Below, in pieces: positions 53,571 to 62,549 of a stretch of DNA of 64,000 nucleotides. The stretch is taken from assembly GCA_002364735.1 (NCBI GenBank), contig DEZB01000034.1, positions 3,727-67,726 of the forward strand, written 5' to 3'. Below the pieces are notes generated by a model, which was given only the letters and a program-made list of their open reading frames with translations, was not told the origin of the DNA and ran no database searches. How positions within the stretch are numbered: position 1 is the stretch's first letter; every line of letters begins with the position of its first letter. Made by a program: the position numbers and the translations under genes. This DNA is from Bacteroidales bacterium UBA3143. GTDB lineage: Bacteria > Bacteroidota > Bacteroidia > Bacteroidales > Dysgonomonadaceae.

Positions 53571-54407
53571 TTATGTTTTACCCAAATTGCGGAGCTTTAA
53601 TGCCTCAATTAAATTCGGCAATAGAATAAGAGTTGTTTCTTTTTTGATTTTCTCTTCTGAAGTAGAGGAGGTTTTCTTTTTTGATTTTTTGGCTGCTCGT
53701 TTTTTGTTGTGTGTTTTACGTGTATGAATTATGGTTGCATATCGGGTCAATAATTGATTCAATTCATTAATTAGTGGATCATAGTTTGTCTTCTTTTCAA
53801 AACCTTTAAGAACATCAATTGAATCAAATACAATACTAAGATTATTTTGAACCTCTTTTTGAATACGTCGGCTATTAACTCTTGGCTTAGGATTGATAAT
53901 CCGCATTGACATCAATTTGAGCTTTTTATCGTTTACTTTTCGCAGCTCGTCAACAAATGGCTGTAAACCTAAATTGCTTAATGCATATACCACTTCAGGA
54001 TATTTATTTAAATGATCTAAAAACTGCTTTATAATTTGATTGATAACACTTTCATTGTTTTTTCGCAATCCTTTCAGAAATCGCTGCACTACAGGCTTGG
54101 CTAATGTTGCTGCATCACGCATACTGTCGATATCTACTCTCACAATAAACTCCATGTGAGAAACGATAGCTCCAACACACTGCAACTCTTTCTCTCGCAA
54201 TAGTTGTAATTCCATTGTCAAAGGGTGGGCTTTGCGAGGCACTTCAAGCAGCTTTGTTAGCTGTTGCTGCTCTTTCAATCGGTTCAGACTCTTTTCAAGA
54301 TAAAGATGTGCTGGATTATGCTTTTCAATTACTCGAATGACATCATTGAGCAATTCTGGTAGCTCCAGCTTTAACACCTTGGACAAACTGATTCTTTTTA
54401 TTTTCAT
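53571..54407 (-). CDS. DUF6261-like protein of Bacteroidales
   Basis: Soluble helical protein of 278 residues. The start MKIKRISLSKVLKLELPELLN is typical of the DUF6261 family as I recall it; I cannot confirm this here. Residues about 30-230 are an all-helical repeat-like region (LREKELQCVGAIVSHMEFI, VVQRFLKGLRKNNESVINQ), and residues about 235-265 are a lysine-rich patch (KKRAAKKSKKKT). Its function is unknown. The ATG at 54407 is downstream of the degenerate 41-bp array. It lies 113 bp upstream of the sialidase gene, same strand. Confidence 0.6.
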   Translation of the reverse strand: MKIKRISLSKVLKLELPELLNDVIRVIEKHNPAHLYLEKSLNRLKEQQQLTKLLEVPRKAHPLTMELQLLREKELQCVGAIVSHMEFIVRVDIDSMRDAATLAKPVVQRFLKGLRKNNESVINQIIKQFLDHLNKYPEVVYALSNLGLQPFVDELRKVNDKKLKLMSMRIINPKPRVNSRRIQKEVQNNLSIVFDSIDVLKGFEKKTNYDPLINELNQLLTRYATIIHTRKTHNKKRAAKKSKKKTSSTSEEKIKKETTLILLPNLIEALKLRNLGKT

Positions 54408-54544
54408 TTCATCAAATTTAGGCTACAAAACAACTTTCCTTTCACACTTCCTTTTAAATGAGGAGTTTTTGATTGTTTATATTACAAATATATATAAAAG
54501 CAGTTTTAAAAAGAAATTTTTTCATGTTCGAAAAGCATTTTACA

Positions 54545-54730
54545 GAAGCTTTTTATGCAGAAACCAGACAAAAGGAGGTAAAGACACCTCCGTGCAGACT
54601 AAAATCTCGATTATAAGAACAGCGGAGACTACAAAAGCACTTCCCTGTACATGGAAATGGTTTCGCAGACTACAAAAAGACTAAAAGTTACAACTTTAAA
54701 GGATTCGTAGGGTGCAAAAGAACTTTTTTC
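54545..54730 (+). repeat. Degenerate relative of the 41-bp array
   Basis: GACTACAAAAG-type blocks start at 54627, 54668 and (as GGGTGCAAAAG) 54710, 41-42 bp apart, with earlier traces at 54597 and 54556. One copy keeps TGTACATGGA (54646-54655), found in the 18.2-kb array, followed by GACTAC at the equivalent distance. A separate hairpin, GGAGGT/ACCTCC, is at 54573-54590. The copy orientation matches the plus strand. Confidence 0.55.
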
Positions 54731-54976
54731 AACAAAAAACCCAAAATATAGCTTCCGCTATCGCTCCAATCCCGATTTTAATCGTAGCGGAGAGTAATGT
54801 GGTAGTTTAATGCTGCGTTTAACTATAAAACAGCCTACTTAAATATGAGCATGTAGTGGGAAATGACTTTTTTACAATAAGAAAGCAGGACATTGTACCA
54901 TGAAGTCACGAAAGTCCCAACGGAAAAAGGTAATTGTTTGAAAACCTCAATTTGTTTCAGTATGAAGAACAAATAT
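54731..54976. other. Intergenic stretch with one nested stem-loop
   Basis: TCCGCTA (54754-54760) and TAGCGGA (54785-54791) form an outer stem around an inner CGATT/AATCG stem. It lies downstream of trmN6 on the minus strand. I see no gene in the rest. Confidence 0.45.
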
Positions 54977-55690
54977 TTATGAGTTAAGGTAAAATGCCTT
55001 AGTGAGTGATATAAACTCATCTGTATATTGATGCCGACTAAGCTCTATTGTAAGATTATCTTCGGCATACTTAATTTCTTCTTTCCCCAATTCTATAAGC
55101 AAACGCTTGGCTGGTTTGTGAGATAGCGGAAACACATTGGTAAATCGGTGTACAAAAAGACCGACAGAGGCAGCATGTTCTAACAAAGATTGCTTAAATT
55201 CGTGTGGAACAATTAAGGCTATGCGTCCAAAATCTGTGAGCAGTGAAGCTCCGTCCGATATTATTTCATAAAAAGAAAGCGAGTCATTGTGACGCGCATA
55301 ATTGCGAGATTGATTGGGCGATTTCAATGAGTTTTGGAAATAAGGTGGATTGGAAACAATTAAATCATACTTTACCTCTGATTCTTTTGTATAACAACTA
55401 AATGATTTCTTTTCAACAGTTATTTGATGGGAAAAAGGCGAACCCAACACATTTTGTTGTGCTTGATGCAGGCATTCTTCATTTATATCAATAGCTTTGA
55501 TGTTTGCATCAGCATTACGCTGCGCTAACATAAGGGCTATAAGTCCCGTACCTGTTCCAATATCCAATATGTTTTGGCAATGGTCTACATTTGTCCATGC
55601 ACCCAACAACACACCATCGGTGCCAACCTTCATGGTGCAAAGTGCTTGAAAAATGGTGAATTGTTTGAATTGAAAAAAATTATTTGCCAT
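54977..55690 (-). CDS. trmN6: tRNA1(Val) (adenine(37)-N6)-methyltransferase
   Basis: SAM-dependent methyltransferase of the YfiC/TrmN6 group that modifies A37 of a valine tRNA. The SAM-binding motif ILDIGTGTGLIALMLAQR is near residue 40 and the catalytic NPPYF motif near 117. The N-terminus FKQFTIFQALCTMKVGTDG is characteristic. Length 237 is normal. The ATG at 55690 is clear. It diverges from lon, with 188 bp between the two starts. The substrate assignment rests on family membership. Confidence 0.9.
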   Translation of the reverse strand: MANNFFQFKQFTIFQALCTMKVGTDGVLLGAWTNVDHCQNILDIGTGTGLIALMLAQRNADANIKAIDINEECLHQAQQNVLGSPFSHQITVEKKSFSCYTKESEVKYDLIVSNPPYFQNSLKSPNQSRNYARHNDSLSFYEIISDGASLLTDFGRIALIVPHEFKQSLLEHAASVGLFVHRFTNVFPLSHKPAKRLLIELGKEEIKYAEDNLTIELSRHQYTDEFISLTKAFYLNS

Positions 55691-55710
55691 AAATGTATTG
55701 AAATTAAAAG

Positions 55711-55729
55711 TTTGGCACGGAATTTGGAC
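55711..55729 (+). promoter_or_regulatory. Sigma-54-like -24/-12 element upstream of lon
   Basis: TTGGCACG (55712-55719) is a perfect -24 element; TTGGA (55724-55728) stands at the -12 place, with G where C is usual. The spacing is correct (10 bp between GG and GG). Transcription would start near 55739, giving a 140-nt leader. Confidence 0.4.
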
Positions 55730-55878
55730 ATATTAGTATGAGATGGTACAAAACTAAATGTTTAAACAAACATAGTTAATTTACCGTTTAGTAATGAGCT
55801 TCACACCATAATTCTTTTAATAAATAGCTTTACAGTGTGATTAAGAATAATAAAATAACAAGATTGAAATAAACGAAT

Positions 55879-58353
55879 ATGTCTGAAAGAAAGATACATA
55901 CACTTACTTTACAAGAGAACGACCCGAATATAATATCATTTATTGCAGGGGACTTTATGGATGGAGATCTGGAGATGAATTTAGATCTGCTTCCCGAAGA
56001 CTTACCCATATTGCCACTGCGAAACACAGTGGTTTTTCCTGGTTCAAGCCTTCCCATCTCCGTGGGTAGAGAAAAAACCATTAAATTGGTCAAATCTCTG
56101 GGCAAGAAAACAAAATATATTGGCATGGTATGCCAAAAAGACACACATAACGAAAATCCAGAAGCGGACGACTTATATAAAATTGGTGTAATTGCTGAAG
56201 TGTTGCGAGTTATCGAACTCTCAGAAAACAACTTTAGCATCATTGTGCAAGCAAAGAAAAGATTTGCATGGAAAGAGATGACTCAAACCGATCCTTTCTT
56301 TAAGGCTGCCTATGAAATACAAGAGAACATTGCACCAAAAGAGAACGACGAAGAATACGAAGCCATTTTAGGTGAAATACGCGACAGTATGCTTCAGATG
56401 CTAAACATGTTGGGCGAACCTCCAAAGGAATTGATTACGACCATCAATAGCGATTCGTTTTCTAATATGTTGGTGAGCTACAGTGCTACCAACTTACCCA
56501 TCGACAGCAAAGAGAAGCAAAAACTATTAGACATAGACGAAGACAAGCAACGCGCTGTGGAGCTGTTGACCATAATGAATAGGGAGACGCAAGTGTTGGA
56601 GTTGAGAATGAACATTCAGATGAAAACGCGCGAAGACCTTAATCAACAACAAAAAGAATACTATTTGCAACAGCAAATTCGCACCATTCAAGAAGAATTG
56701 GGTGGAGGCAACACACAGCAAATAGAAATAGATGAGTTTAAAAACAAAGCAAAGGATAAAAAATGGAGCAAAGAGGTTGCAGCGGTTTTCGAAAAAGAGA
56801 TAAGCAAGCTGGAACGATTGAACCCTCAGTCGCCCGACTACTCTGTTCAGTTTGGATACTTGCAAACCATTCTTGAGCTACCTTGGAATGAATATACCGA
56901 GGACAACTTCAATTTGAAAAATGCCCAAAAGGTATTAGATCGCGATCACTTTGGCATGGAGAAAGTGAAAGAGCGAATCATTGAGCACCTTGCAGTTCTT
57001 AAACTTAAAGGTGATTTAAAGGCACCCATCATTTGCTTGCATGGACCTCCGGGAGTTGGAAAAACATCGTTAGGAAAATCAATTGCCGAAGCGTTGAATA
57101 GAAAATACATTCGCGTTTCATTGGGCGGTCTGCACGATGAGTCCGAAATTCGTGGTCACCGTCGTACATATATAGGAGCTTTGCCTGGCAAAATTATTCA
57201 AAACATTCAAAAAGCGGGATCATCCAACCCAGTGTTTGTGTTGGACGAAATAGATAAGATTGGTAGTGATTTCAAGGGAGATCCATCGTCTGCACTGTTG
57301 GAGGTGTTAGACCCTGAGCAAAACGATTCGTTTTTGGATAACTATTTATCTATCAACTTCGACTTGTCTAAAGTGCTTTTTATTGCCACTGGAAACAATT
57401 TGAACACCATTTCTCAACCTCTGTTAGACCGAATGGAGTTAATAGATGTAGGTGGATATATATTGGAAGAGAAAATAGAAATAGCAAGTCGACATTTACT
57501 ACCTAACGAATTAAAGAATCATGGTATTAAGAAATCGCAATTCACCATTCCTAAAGAAACACTTGGAAAAATAATAGAGAGCTACACCCGCGAATCGGGT
57601 GTGCGTGAGCTGAACAAAAAGATAGCCAAAGTGCTTCGAAAAGTTGCTCGCAGAATTGCTGGTGAAGAAGAATACCCAAAATCACTGCAAGTAGAAGATT
57701 TGATAGAATATTTGGGCGTTGAGGAGTATAGCAAAGACAAATATCAGGGGAATGAATATGCAGGAGTAGTTACAGGATTGGCTTGGACTTCCGTAGGAGG
57801 TGAAATATTGCTTGTTGAAACTTCGTTGAGCAGAGGAAAACAAGCGAAGCTTACACTTACTGGAAACTTGGGCGATGTGATGAAAGAGTCGGCCATGTTG
57901 GCAAAAGAGTATTTGCAATCGCATGCCGAGGAATTGGATATTAACCCCGAAGTTTTTCAGCACTGGAACATTCACGTGCACGTGCCCGAAGGAGCGATTC
58001 CTAAAGATGGACCATCGGCAGGTATCACCATGATTACCTCAATGGCTTCGGCACTGACGCAACGGAAAGTGAAAAGTAACTTAGCCATGACAGGCGAAAT
58101 AACACTAAGAGGCAAAGTGCTTCCTGTGGGAGGTATTCGCGAGAAGATATTGGCAGCAAAGCGTGCAGGTGTGAAAGAAATAATTCTGTGTGAAGAAAAC
58201 AGAAAGAATATAAACGAGATTAAAGCATCTTATTTGAAAGGGCTGAAGTTTCATTACGTAAATGATATAACCGATGTGTTGGAAATTGCTTTACTGAAGC
58301 AAAAAGTGAAGAATCCTAAGAATTTCACTATTCCAAAAGAGAAAGAGGTGTGA
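55879..58353 (+). CDS. lon: ATP-dependent protease Lon
   Basis: Cytoplasmic AAA+ serine protease for damaged and regulatory proteins. The N-terminal substrate domain covers about residues 40-235. The AAA domain has Walker A GPPGVGKTS near 395 and Walker B FVLDEIDKI near 455. The C-terminal protease domain has PKDGPSAGITMI with the catalytic serine near 715 and the lysine in the LRGKVLPVGGIREK segment near 760. Length 824 is slightly above the usual 780-820. The ATG is at 55879. The last codons and the stop (GTG TGA GG) merge into a G-rich tail. Confidence 0.97.
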   Translation: MSERKIHTLTLQENDPNIISFIAGDFMDGDLEMNLDLLPEDLPILPLRNTVVFPGSSLPISVGREKTIKLVKSLGKKTKYIGMVCQKDTHNENPEADDLYKIGVIAEVLRVIELSENNFSIIVQAKKRFAWKEMTQTDPFFKAAYEIQENIAPKENDEEYEAILGEIRDSMLQMLNMLGEPPKELITTINSDSFSNMLVSYSATNLPIDSKEKQKLLDIDEDKQRAVELLTIMNRETQVLELRMNIQMKTREDLNQQQKEYYLQQQIRTIQEELGGGNTQQIEIDEFKNKAKDKKWSKEVAAVFEKEISKLERLNPQSPDYSVQFGYLQTILELPWNEYTEDNFNLKNAQKVLDRDHFGMEKVKERIIEHLAVLKLKGDLKAPIICLHGPPGVGKTSLGKSIAEALNRKYIRVSLGGLHDESEIRGHRRTYIGALPGKIIQNIQKAGSSNPVFVLDEIDKIGSDFKGDPSSALLEVLDPEQNDSFLDNYLSINFDLSKVLFIATGNNLNTISQPLLDRMELIDVGGYILEEKIEIASRHLLPNELKNHGIKKSQFTIPKETLGKIIESYTRESGVRELNKKIAKVLRKVARRIAGEEEYPKSLQVEDLIEYLGVEEYSKDKYQGNEYAGVVTGLAWTSVGGEILLVETSLSRGKQAKLTLTGNLGDVMKESAMLAKEYLQSHAEELDINPEVFQHWNIHVHVPEGAIPKDGPSAGITMITSMASALTQRKVKSNLAMTGEITLRGKVLPVGGIREKILAAKRAGVKEIILCEENRKNINEIKASYLKGLKFHYVNDITDVLEIALLKQKVKNPKNFTIPKEKEV

Positions 58354-58400
58354 GGTTTGGAGGTATGAGGTTTGGGGTATGTGATATGAGGTCACTGACA
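58349..58400 (+). repeat. G-rich tail starting at the lon stop codon
   Basis: The last lon codon and stop run directly into GGTTTGGAGGTATGAGG and GTTTGGGGTATGTGATATGAGG, almost without C. Confidence 0.65.
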
Positions 58401-58490
58401 TCACAAACCTCAAAACCCATAACTCAGAACCCATAACCCACAACCCAACACATACCCCATACCGCACTACACACACCGCATAACTCCATA
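58401..58490 (-). repeat. G-rich, telomere-like tail facing the lon tail
   Basis: On the minus strand GGG tracts (58458-58455 as GGGG, then 58446-58444, 58439-58437, 58432-58430 and 58418-58416) alternate with TTAT, TTGT and similar spacers. Two 4-nt spacers sit in the middle, and the tail lies beyond the sigma-factor terminator. Confidence 0.65.
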
Positions 58491-58491
58491 A

Positions 58492-58527
58492 AAAAAAGAG
58501 GAACCTCATATGAGACACCTCTTTTTT
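58492..58527. terminator. Bidirectional terminator between lon and the sigma factor gene
   Basis: AAAAAAGAGG pairs with CCTCTTTTTT around an inner CTCATATGAG palindrome. A and T runs on both sides suit convergent genes. Confidence 0.8.
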
Positions 58528-58554
58528 CATTGCTATTTCTATGTTTACTATTTG

Positions 58555-59073
58555 TTATTCTGCGTAATGTCTAAAATCTTTCAACATTTCTTGCAAACGC
58601 TTGCGTGCAAAGAATATTCTACTTTTCACTGTTCCAATAGGCAAACCTAAATGTTGAGCTATTTCTTCGTACTTGTATCCCGCAACGTGCATAGAGAACG
58701 GCACTTTATACTCGTCGGTGAAACTTGCAATAGCTTTATTGATTTCCTTTATAGTATATGCCCCATCGGGAGTGTCAAAACCAGAATCTTGTGGAAGATT
58801 AAGGTGATAGAGATTTTCTGTACGGTCAATGATTGTTTGACTTCTTACAATTTTGCGATAGTTGTTAACAAATATGTTGTGCATTATTGTAAACACCCAA
58901 CCTTTGAAGTTCACGTTTTCGTAATACTTCTCTTTGTTGTCTAATACGCGAAGGGTTGTTTCCTGTAACAAGTCTTTTGCAGCTTCTCTGTCTGCGGTAA
59001 GTGTCAATGCAAAATTAAGCATGTTGTCTTGTAGTCCGAGAAGATTAGTTTCAAATAAATTGTCTTTGTCCAT
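58555..59073 (-). CDS. ECF-type RNA polymerase sigma factor
   Basis: Sigma-70 family factor of the extracytoplasmic function class. Region 2 is residues about 20-85 (LLQETTLRVLDNKEKYYENVNFKGWVFTIMHN), and region 4 about 120-170, with YEEIAQHLGLPIGTVKSRIFFARKRL. Length 172 is typical. No anti-sigma gene is adjacent, so its control is not shown. It ends convergent to lon. The ATG is at 59073; a -7-like TATCTTTG (59137-59130, minus) lies 57 bp upstream, without a -33 TTTG at the usual spacing. Confidence 0.92.
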   Translation of the reverse strand: MDKDNLFETNLLGLQDNMLNFALTLTADREAAKDLLQETTLRVLDNKEKYYENVNFKGWVFTIMHNIFVNNYRKIVRSQTIIDRTENLYHLNLPQDSGFDTPDGAYTIKEINKAIASFTDEYKVPFSMHVAGYKYEEIAQHLGLPIGTVKSRIFFARKRLQEMLKDFRHYAE

Positions 59074-59137
59074 AATTGTTATTTTTAAAAAGTGACTGAT
59101 TGTGTAGTGTTACTTTATCACTATGAAAACAAAGATA

Positions 59138-59443
59138 AGAAAAATCAAAGGGAGTGATACAACAAAAGAACTATTTGTTTAGTTAAAGTATGTTTAGGAA
59201 GCATAGGCAATGTTCATATTGCTGATTTACAACTACATCTAAGTTAATCAATGCAATTTTAAGTAACAAACAGGTCTATTGATTCCATCTATGACTCATA
59301 AACAAAAACGTATAACTATGTAATAAAGTTGCACTTATAGTGTTTAATTTACATTCAACTCAATATAGCTGTAACAAATCCATAAGAGTGATAATTACCA
59401 TTTAGAAACTAATACCAGATTTTAAATTAACAGTATAATTATG
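59138..59443. other. Intergenic stretch between the sigma factor and htpG
   Basis: The 424-bp gap is AT-rich. Apart from the -7-like box at its left side and the sigma-54-like element at its right end I see no gene, RNA fold or repeat. Confidence 0.4.
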
Positions 59444-59460
59444 TTGGCATAGTATTTGCA
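59444..59460 (+). promoter_or_regulatory. Sigma-54-like -24/-12 element upstream of htpG
   Basis: TTGGCAT-N4-TTTGCA: the -24 core TTGGCA (59444-59449) and the -12 core TTGCA (59456-59460) have GG and GC exactly 10 bp apart, one mismatch (T for C) to TGGCAC-N5-TTGCA. The predicted start is near 59471, 27 nt before the ATG. Confidence 0.5.
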
Positions 59461-59497
59461 CTTACATATATAAACAATAACATTAATTTTTGATAGT

Positions 59498-61399
59498 ATG
59501 ACACAAAAAGGAAAAATAGGGGTAACAACAGATAACATATTCCCCATTATTAAAAAGTTTTTATACAGCGATCACGAAATCTTCTTACGTGAGTTAGTAT
59601 CAAATGCAGTTGACGCAACGCAAAAATTGAAGACCATTGCATCAATGGGTGATTTCAAAGGTGAGTTAGGCGATCTTACAATTCACATTTATATTGATAA
59701 GGAAGCTGGTACAATCACTATATCGGATAGAGGAATTGGTATGACTGCTGATGAGATTGATAAATACATTAATGAAATTGCATTATCCTCAGCAAATGAT
59801 TTTCTTGATAAATATAAAGATAACGCACATGCCATTATTGGGCATTTTGGTCTTGGGTTCTATTCAGCCTTCATGGTTTCTAAGAAAGTAGAAATTATAA
59901 CACAATCATATCAAGAAAACAGTCAAGCTGTTAAATGGTCGTGTGATGGTACACCAGAATACACAATTGAGAAAATAGAAAAGGAGTCTCGCGGAACAGA
60001 CATCGTATTACATATAGATGATGAGAACAAAGACTTTTTGAAAAAAGAAAAAATTGAATCATTATTAAATAAATACTGTAAGTTTCTGCCTATACCCATC
60101 GCTTTTGGTAAAAAACAGGAATGGAAAGAGGACAAACATGTAGAAACAGACGAAGACAACGTAATAAATAACACCACACCTGCGTGGACGCGCAAACCAA
60201 CAGAACTGAAGGATGAAGACTACATGAACTTCTATCGTGAGTTATATCCTTTTGCTGAAGAACCATTGTTCTGGATCTACCTCAATGTTGACTATCCATT
60301 TGCTCTAACAGGAATATTGTATTTCCCACGCATCAAGAGCAACATCGATTTGCAACGAAACAAAATACAACTCTATAGCAATCAAGTTTTTGTTACAGAT
60401 TCGGTAGAGGGTATCGTTCCCGAGTTCTTAACCCTACTGCATGGTGTGATTGACTCTCCGGATATTCCTTTAAATGTATCTCGCTCATACCTACAGAGTG
60501 ACAATAATGTGAAAAAGATATCTAACCACATTAGCAAAAAGGTAGCTGACAAACTTGAAGAATTATTCAAGAAAGAACGTACCCAATTTGAAGAAAAGTG
60601 GGATAGCTTGAAACTGTTTATTGAATATGGCATGCTATCGGACGAAAAGTTTTACGATAGAGCTAAAGGATTTGCTCTTGTGAAAAATTTAGACGGTAAA
60701 TACTTTACTCTGGATGAATACAAAACATTAATAAAAGGAAATCAAACTGACAAGGATGGCAATTTGGTTTATCTATATACTAATGATAAGGATGAGCAAT
60801 ATACCCACATTGATGCAGCAAAAGAGAAAGGATACGATATTCTATTGATGGATGGACAATTGGATGTGCATTGGGTGGGGCTATTAGAACAGAAACTGGA
60901 GAAAAGCCGCTTTATCAGAGTAGACAGTGACACAGCTGAAAATATCATTGTAAAAGAGGAGTCTGCAAAAGTAGATTTGACAGACAAACAAAAAGAAAAT
61001 TTAGAAGAAGTAGTTAAATCGCAACTTCCTAAGATTGAGAAAACAGAGTTTTCGGTCGACTTCAAATCACTTGGTAAAGATGTTAGACCCATACAAATTA
61101 CTCAAAATGAATTTTCACGACGCATGAAAGAAATGTCGCAAATGCAACCCGGAATGGCTTTTTATGGAGAAATGCCAGACACGTATCAAATAGCTTTGAA
61201 CATTGACAGCCCTATCATAGCGGAAATAATAAGTGAAACTGAAACCAAAGAGAAAGAAGAGCTAACCCAATATGCAAATGAAAAGAAAACTTTGCACCAA
61301 TTGATTGATTTAGCACTACTTTCAAACGGAATGTTGAAAGGCGAAGCCTTGAGCGATTTTATTAAACGCAATTATGAGAGTTTGAAAGAGAACAAGTAA
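59498..61399 (+). CDS. htpG: Molecular chaperone HtpG (Hsp90)
   Basis: Homodimeric ATP-dependent chaperone, cytoplasmic. The GHKL ATPase domain contains ELVSNAVDATQKL near residue 35, DRGIGMTADEID near 81 and GHFGLGFYSAFMV near 118. The middle domain (about 235-430) includes LNVSRSYLQSDNNVKKI. The C-terminal dimerisation domain runs to 633. Length is close to E. coli HtpG (624). The ATG is at 59498. A strong hairpin terminator follows. The upstream sigma-54-like site is discussed separately. Confidence 0.97.
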   Translation: MTQKGKIGVTTDNIFPIIKKFLYSDHEIFLRELVSNAVDATQKLKTIASMGDFKGELGDLTIHIYIDKEAGTITISDRGIGMTADEIDKYINEIALSSANDFLDKYKDNAHAIIGHFGLGFYSAFMVSKKVEIITQSYQENSQAVKWSCDGTPEYTIEKIEKESRGTDIVLHIDDENKDFLKKEKIESLLNKYCKFLPIPIAFGKKQEWKEDKHVETDEDNVINNTTPAWTRKPTELKDEDYMNFYRELYPFAEEPLFWIYLNVDYPFALTGILYFPRIKSNIDLQRNKIQLYSNQVFVTDSVEGIVPEFLTLLHGVIDSPDIPLNVSRSYLQSDNNVKKISNHISKKVADKLEELFKKERTQFEEKWDSLKLFIEYGMLSDEKFYDRAKGFALVKNLDGKYFTLDEYKTLIKGNQTDKDGNLVYLYTNDKDEQYTHIDAAKEKGYDILLMDGQLDVHWVGLLEQKLEKSRFIRVDSDTAENIIVKEESAKVDLTDKQKENLEEVVKSQLPKIEKTEFSVDFKSLGKDVRPIQITQNEFSRRMKEMSQMQPGMAFYGEMPDTYQIALNIDSPIIAEIISETETKEKEELTQYANEKKTLHQLIDLALLSNGMLKGEALSDFIKRNYESLKENK

Positions 61400-61418
61400 T
61401 TTATTTGAGGATTTTAAT

Positions 61419-61452
61419 AAGAACCGATGGATATTTTTATTCATCGGTTCTT
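61419..61452 (+). terminator. Terminator of htpG
   Basis: AAGAACCGATG and CATCGGTTCTT form an 11-bp stem, followed by TTTTTATTTT, 19 bp after the stop codon. Confidence 0.85.
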
Positions 61453-61492
61453 TTTATTTTATATATATTGTAGTTGTTACAGACAAACCTTT

Positions 61493-61500
61493 TAACTTTG
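61493..61500 (+). promoter_or_regulatory. -7 box for coaA
   Basis: TAACTTTG fits TAnnTTTG and ends 44 bp before the ATG at 61545. Possible -33 TTG sites are at 61468-61470 or 61474-61476, but neither has ideal spacing. Confidence 0.4.
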
Positions 61501-61544
61501 TGTCTCTAATTAAAATAGCTCATACTATAGCAAACGAAGATCAA

Positions 61545-62504
61545 ATGAAAAAAAACTCCTATAAGGCTACTTATTCTCCCTTTAGAAGCTTCACACGTGA
61601 TGAGTGGAAAAAACTGGAGGAACACCCAATGTTTCCTATATCTGATATTGATTTAACCAAGCTACAAGGTCTTAACGAGCCGCTTACACAGGAGGAGCTG
61701 GAAGAAGTGTATATCCCAATGGTTCGACTTTTGCAGATACACATCACACATTACCGCAATTTGCACAACGAACGCGATGTGTTTTTTGATAATTCAAGTC
61801 GTCAAGTTCCGTATATTATAGGTATAGCAGGTAGCGTTGCTGCAGGAAAAAGCACTACAGCAAGGGTTTTACAAAAACTATTGTCACTGACTCCCGAAAA
61901 ACCTAAAGTAGAATTAGTCACAACCGATGGTTTTTTATACCCCAACGATGAGTTGATTAAACGTGGTATTTTCAATCGCAAAGGCTTTCCCGAAAGCTAT
62001 GATGCTAAAAGATTAATTGCATTTCTATCGGCAAGCAAATCGGGAAGAGAGAATTTAACTGCGCCTGTTTACTCGCATCAATATTATGATATTGTACAAA
62101 ATGAAACACAAGAAATTGTGCAACCAGATATTTTAATTGTTGAAGGAATCAACGTATTGCAAGTACCTCGTAGTGCAGATAAAAGACGCAAAAAACGTGT
62201 ATTTGTTTCAGACTTTTTTGATTTCTCTATTTATGTAGATGCCAACCAACATGATTTAAAACAATGGTTTATTGAAAGGTTTCTTACTTTACAGAAAACT
62301 GCATTTCTAAACCCTGACTCCTACTTTCATCAATATGCTAAATTGTCAGAAAAACAAAGTCTTGAATTTGCAACACAAGTATGGGATACGATTAATCAAC
62401 CCAACTTAGACTTAAATATTTTACCAACAAGATTTAGGGCTGATCTTATCTTAGAAAAAGGAGAGTGCCATTTTGTCAGAGGTGTGAGAATCAGAAAAAT
62501 TTAG
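61545..62504 (+). CDS. coaA: Type I pantothenate kinase
   Basis: Phosphorylates pantothenate, the first and controlling step of coenzyme A synthesis. The P-loop is GIAGSVAAGKSTTARVL near residue 90, and TTDGFLYPNDELIKRGIFNRKGFPES near 127 is family-specific, as is SDFFDFSIYVDANQHDLKQWF. I choose the ATG at 61545 (319 residues); a GTG at 61500 lies within the -7 box. Type I CoaA is less common in Bacteroidota than type III, but the match is clear. Confidence 0.94.
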   Translation: MKKNSYKATYSPFRSFTRDEWKKLEEHPMFPISDIDLTKLQGLNEPLTQEELEEVYIPMVRLLQIHITHYRNLHNERDVFFDNSSRQVPYIIGIAGSVAAGKSTTARVLQKLLSLTPEKPKVELVTTDGFLYPNDELIKRGIFNRKGFPESYDAKRLIAFLSASKSGRENLTAPVYSHQYYDIVQNETQEIVQPDILIVEGINVLQVPRSADKRRKKRVFVSDFFDFSIYVDANQHDLKQWFIERFLTLQKTAFLNPDSYFHQYAKLSEKQSLEFATQVWDTINQPNLDLNILPTRFRADLILEKGECHFVRGVRIRKI

Positions 62505-62549
62505 CCCGACTGATTTGGTGGAGCTTAAAACTTTTTCAAACATTTTCAA

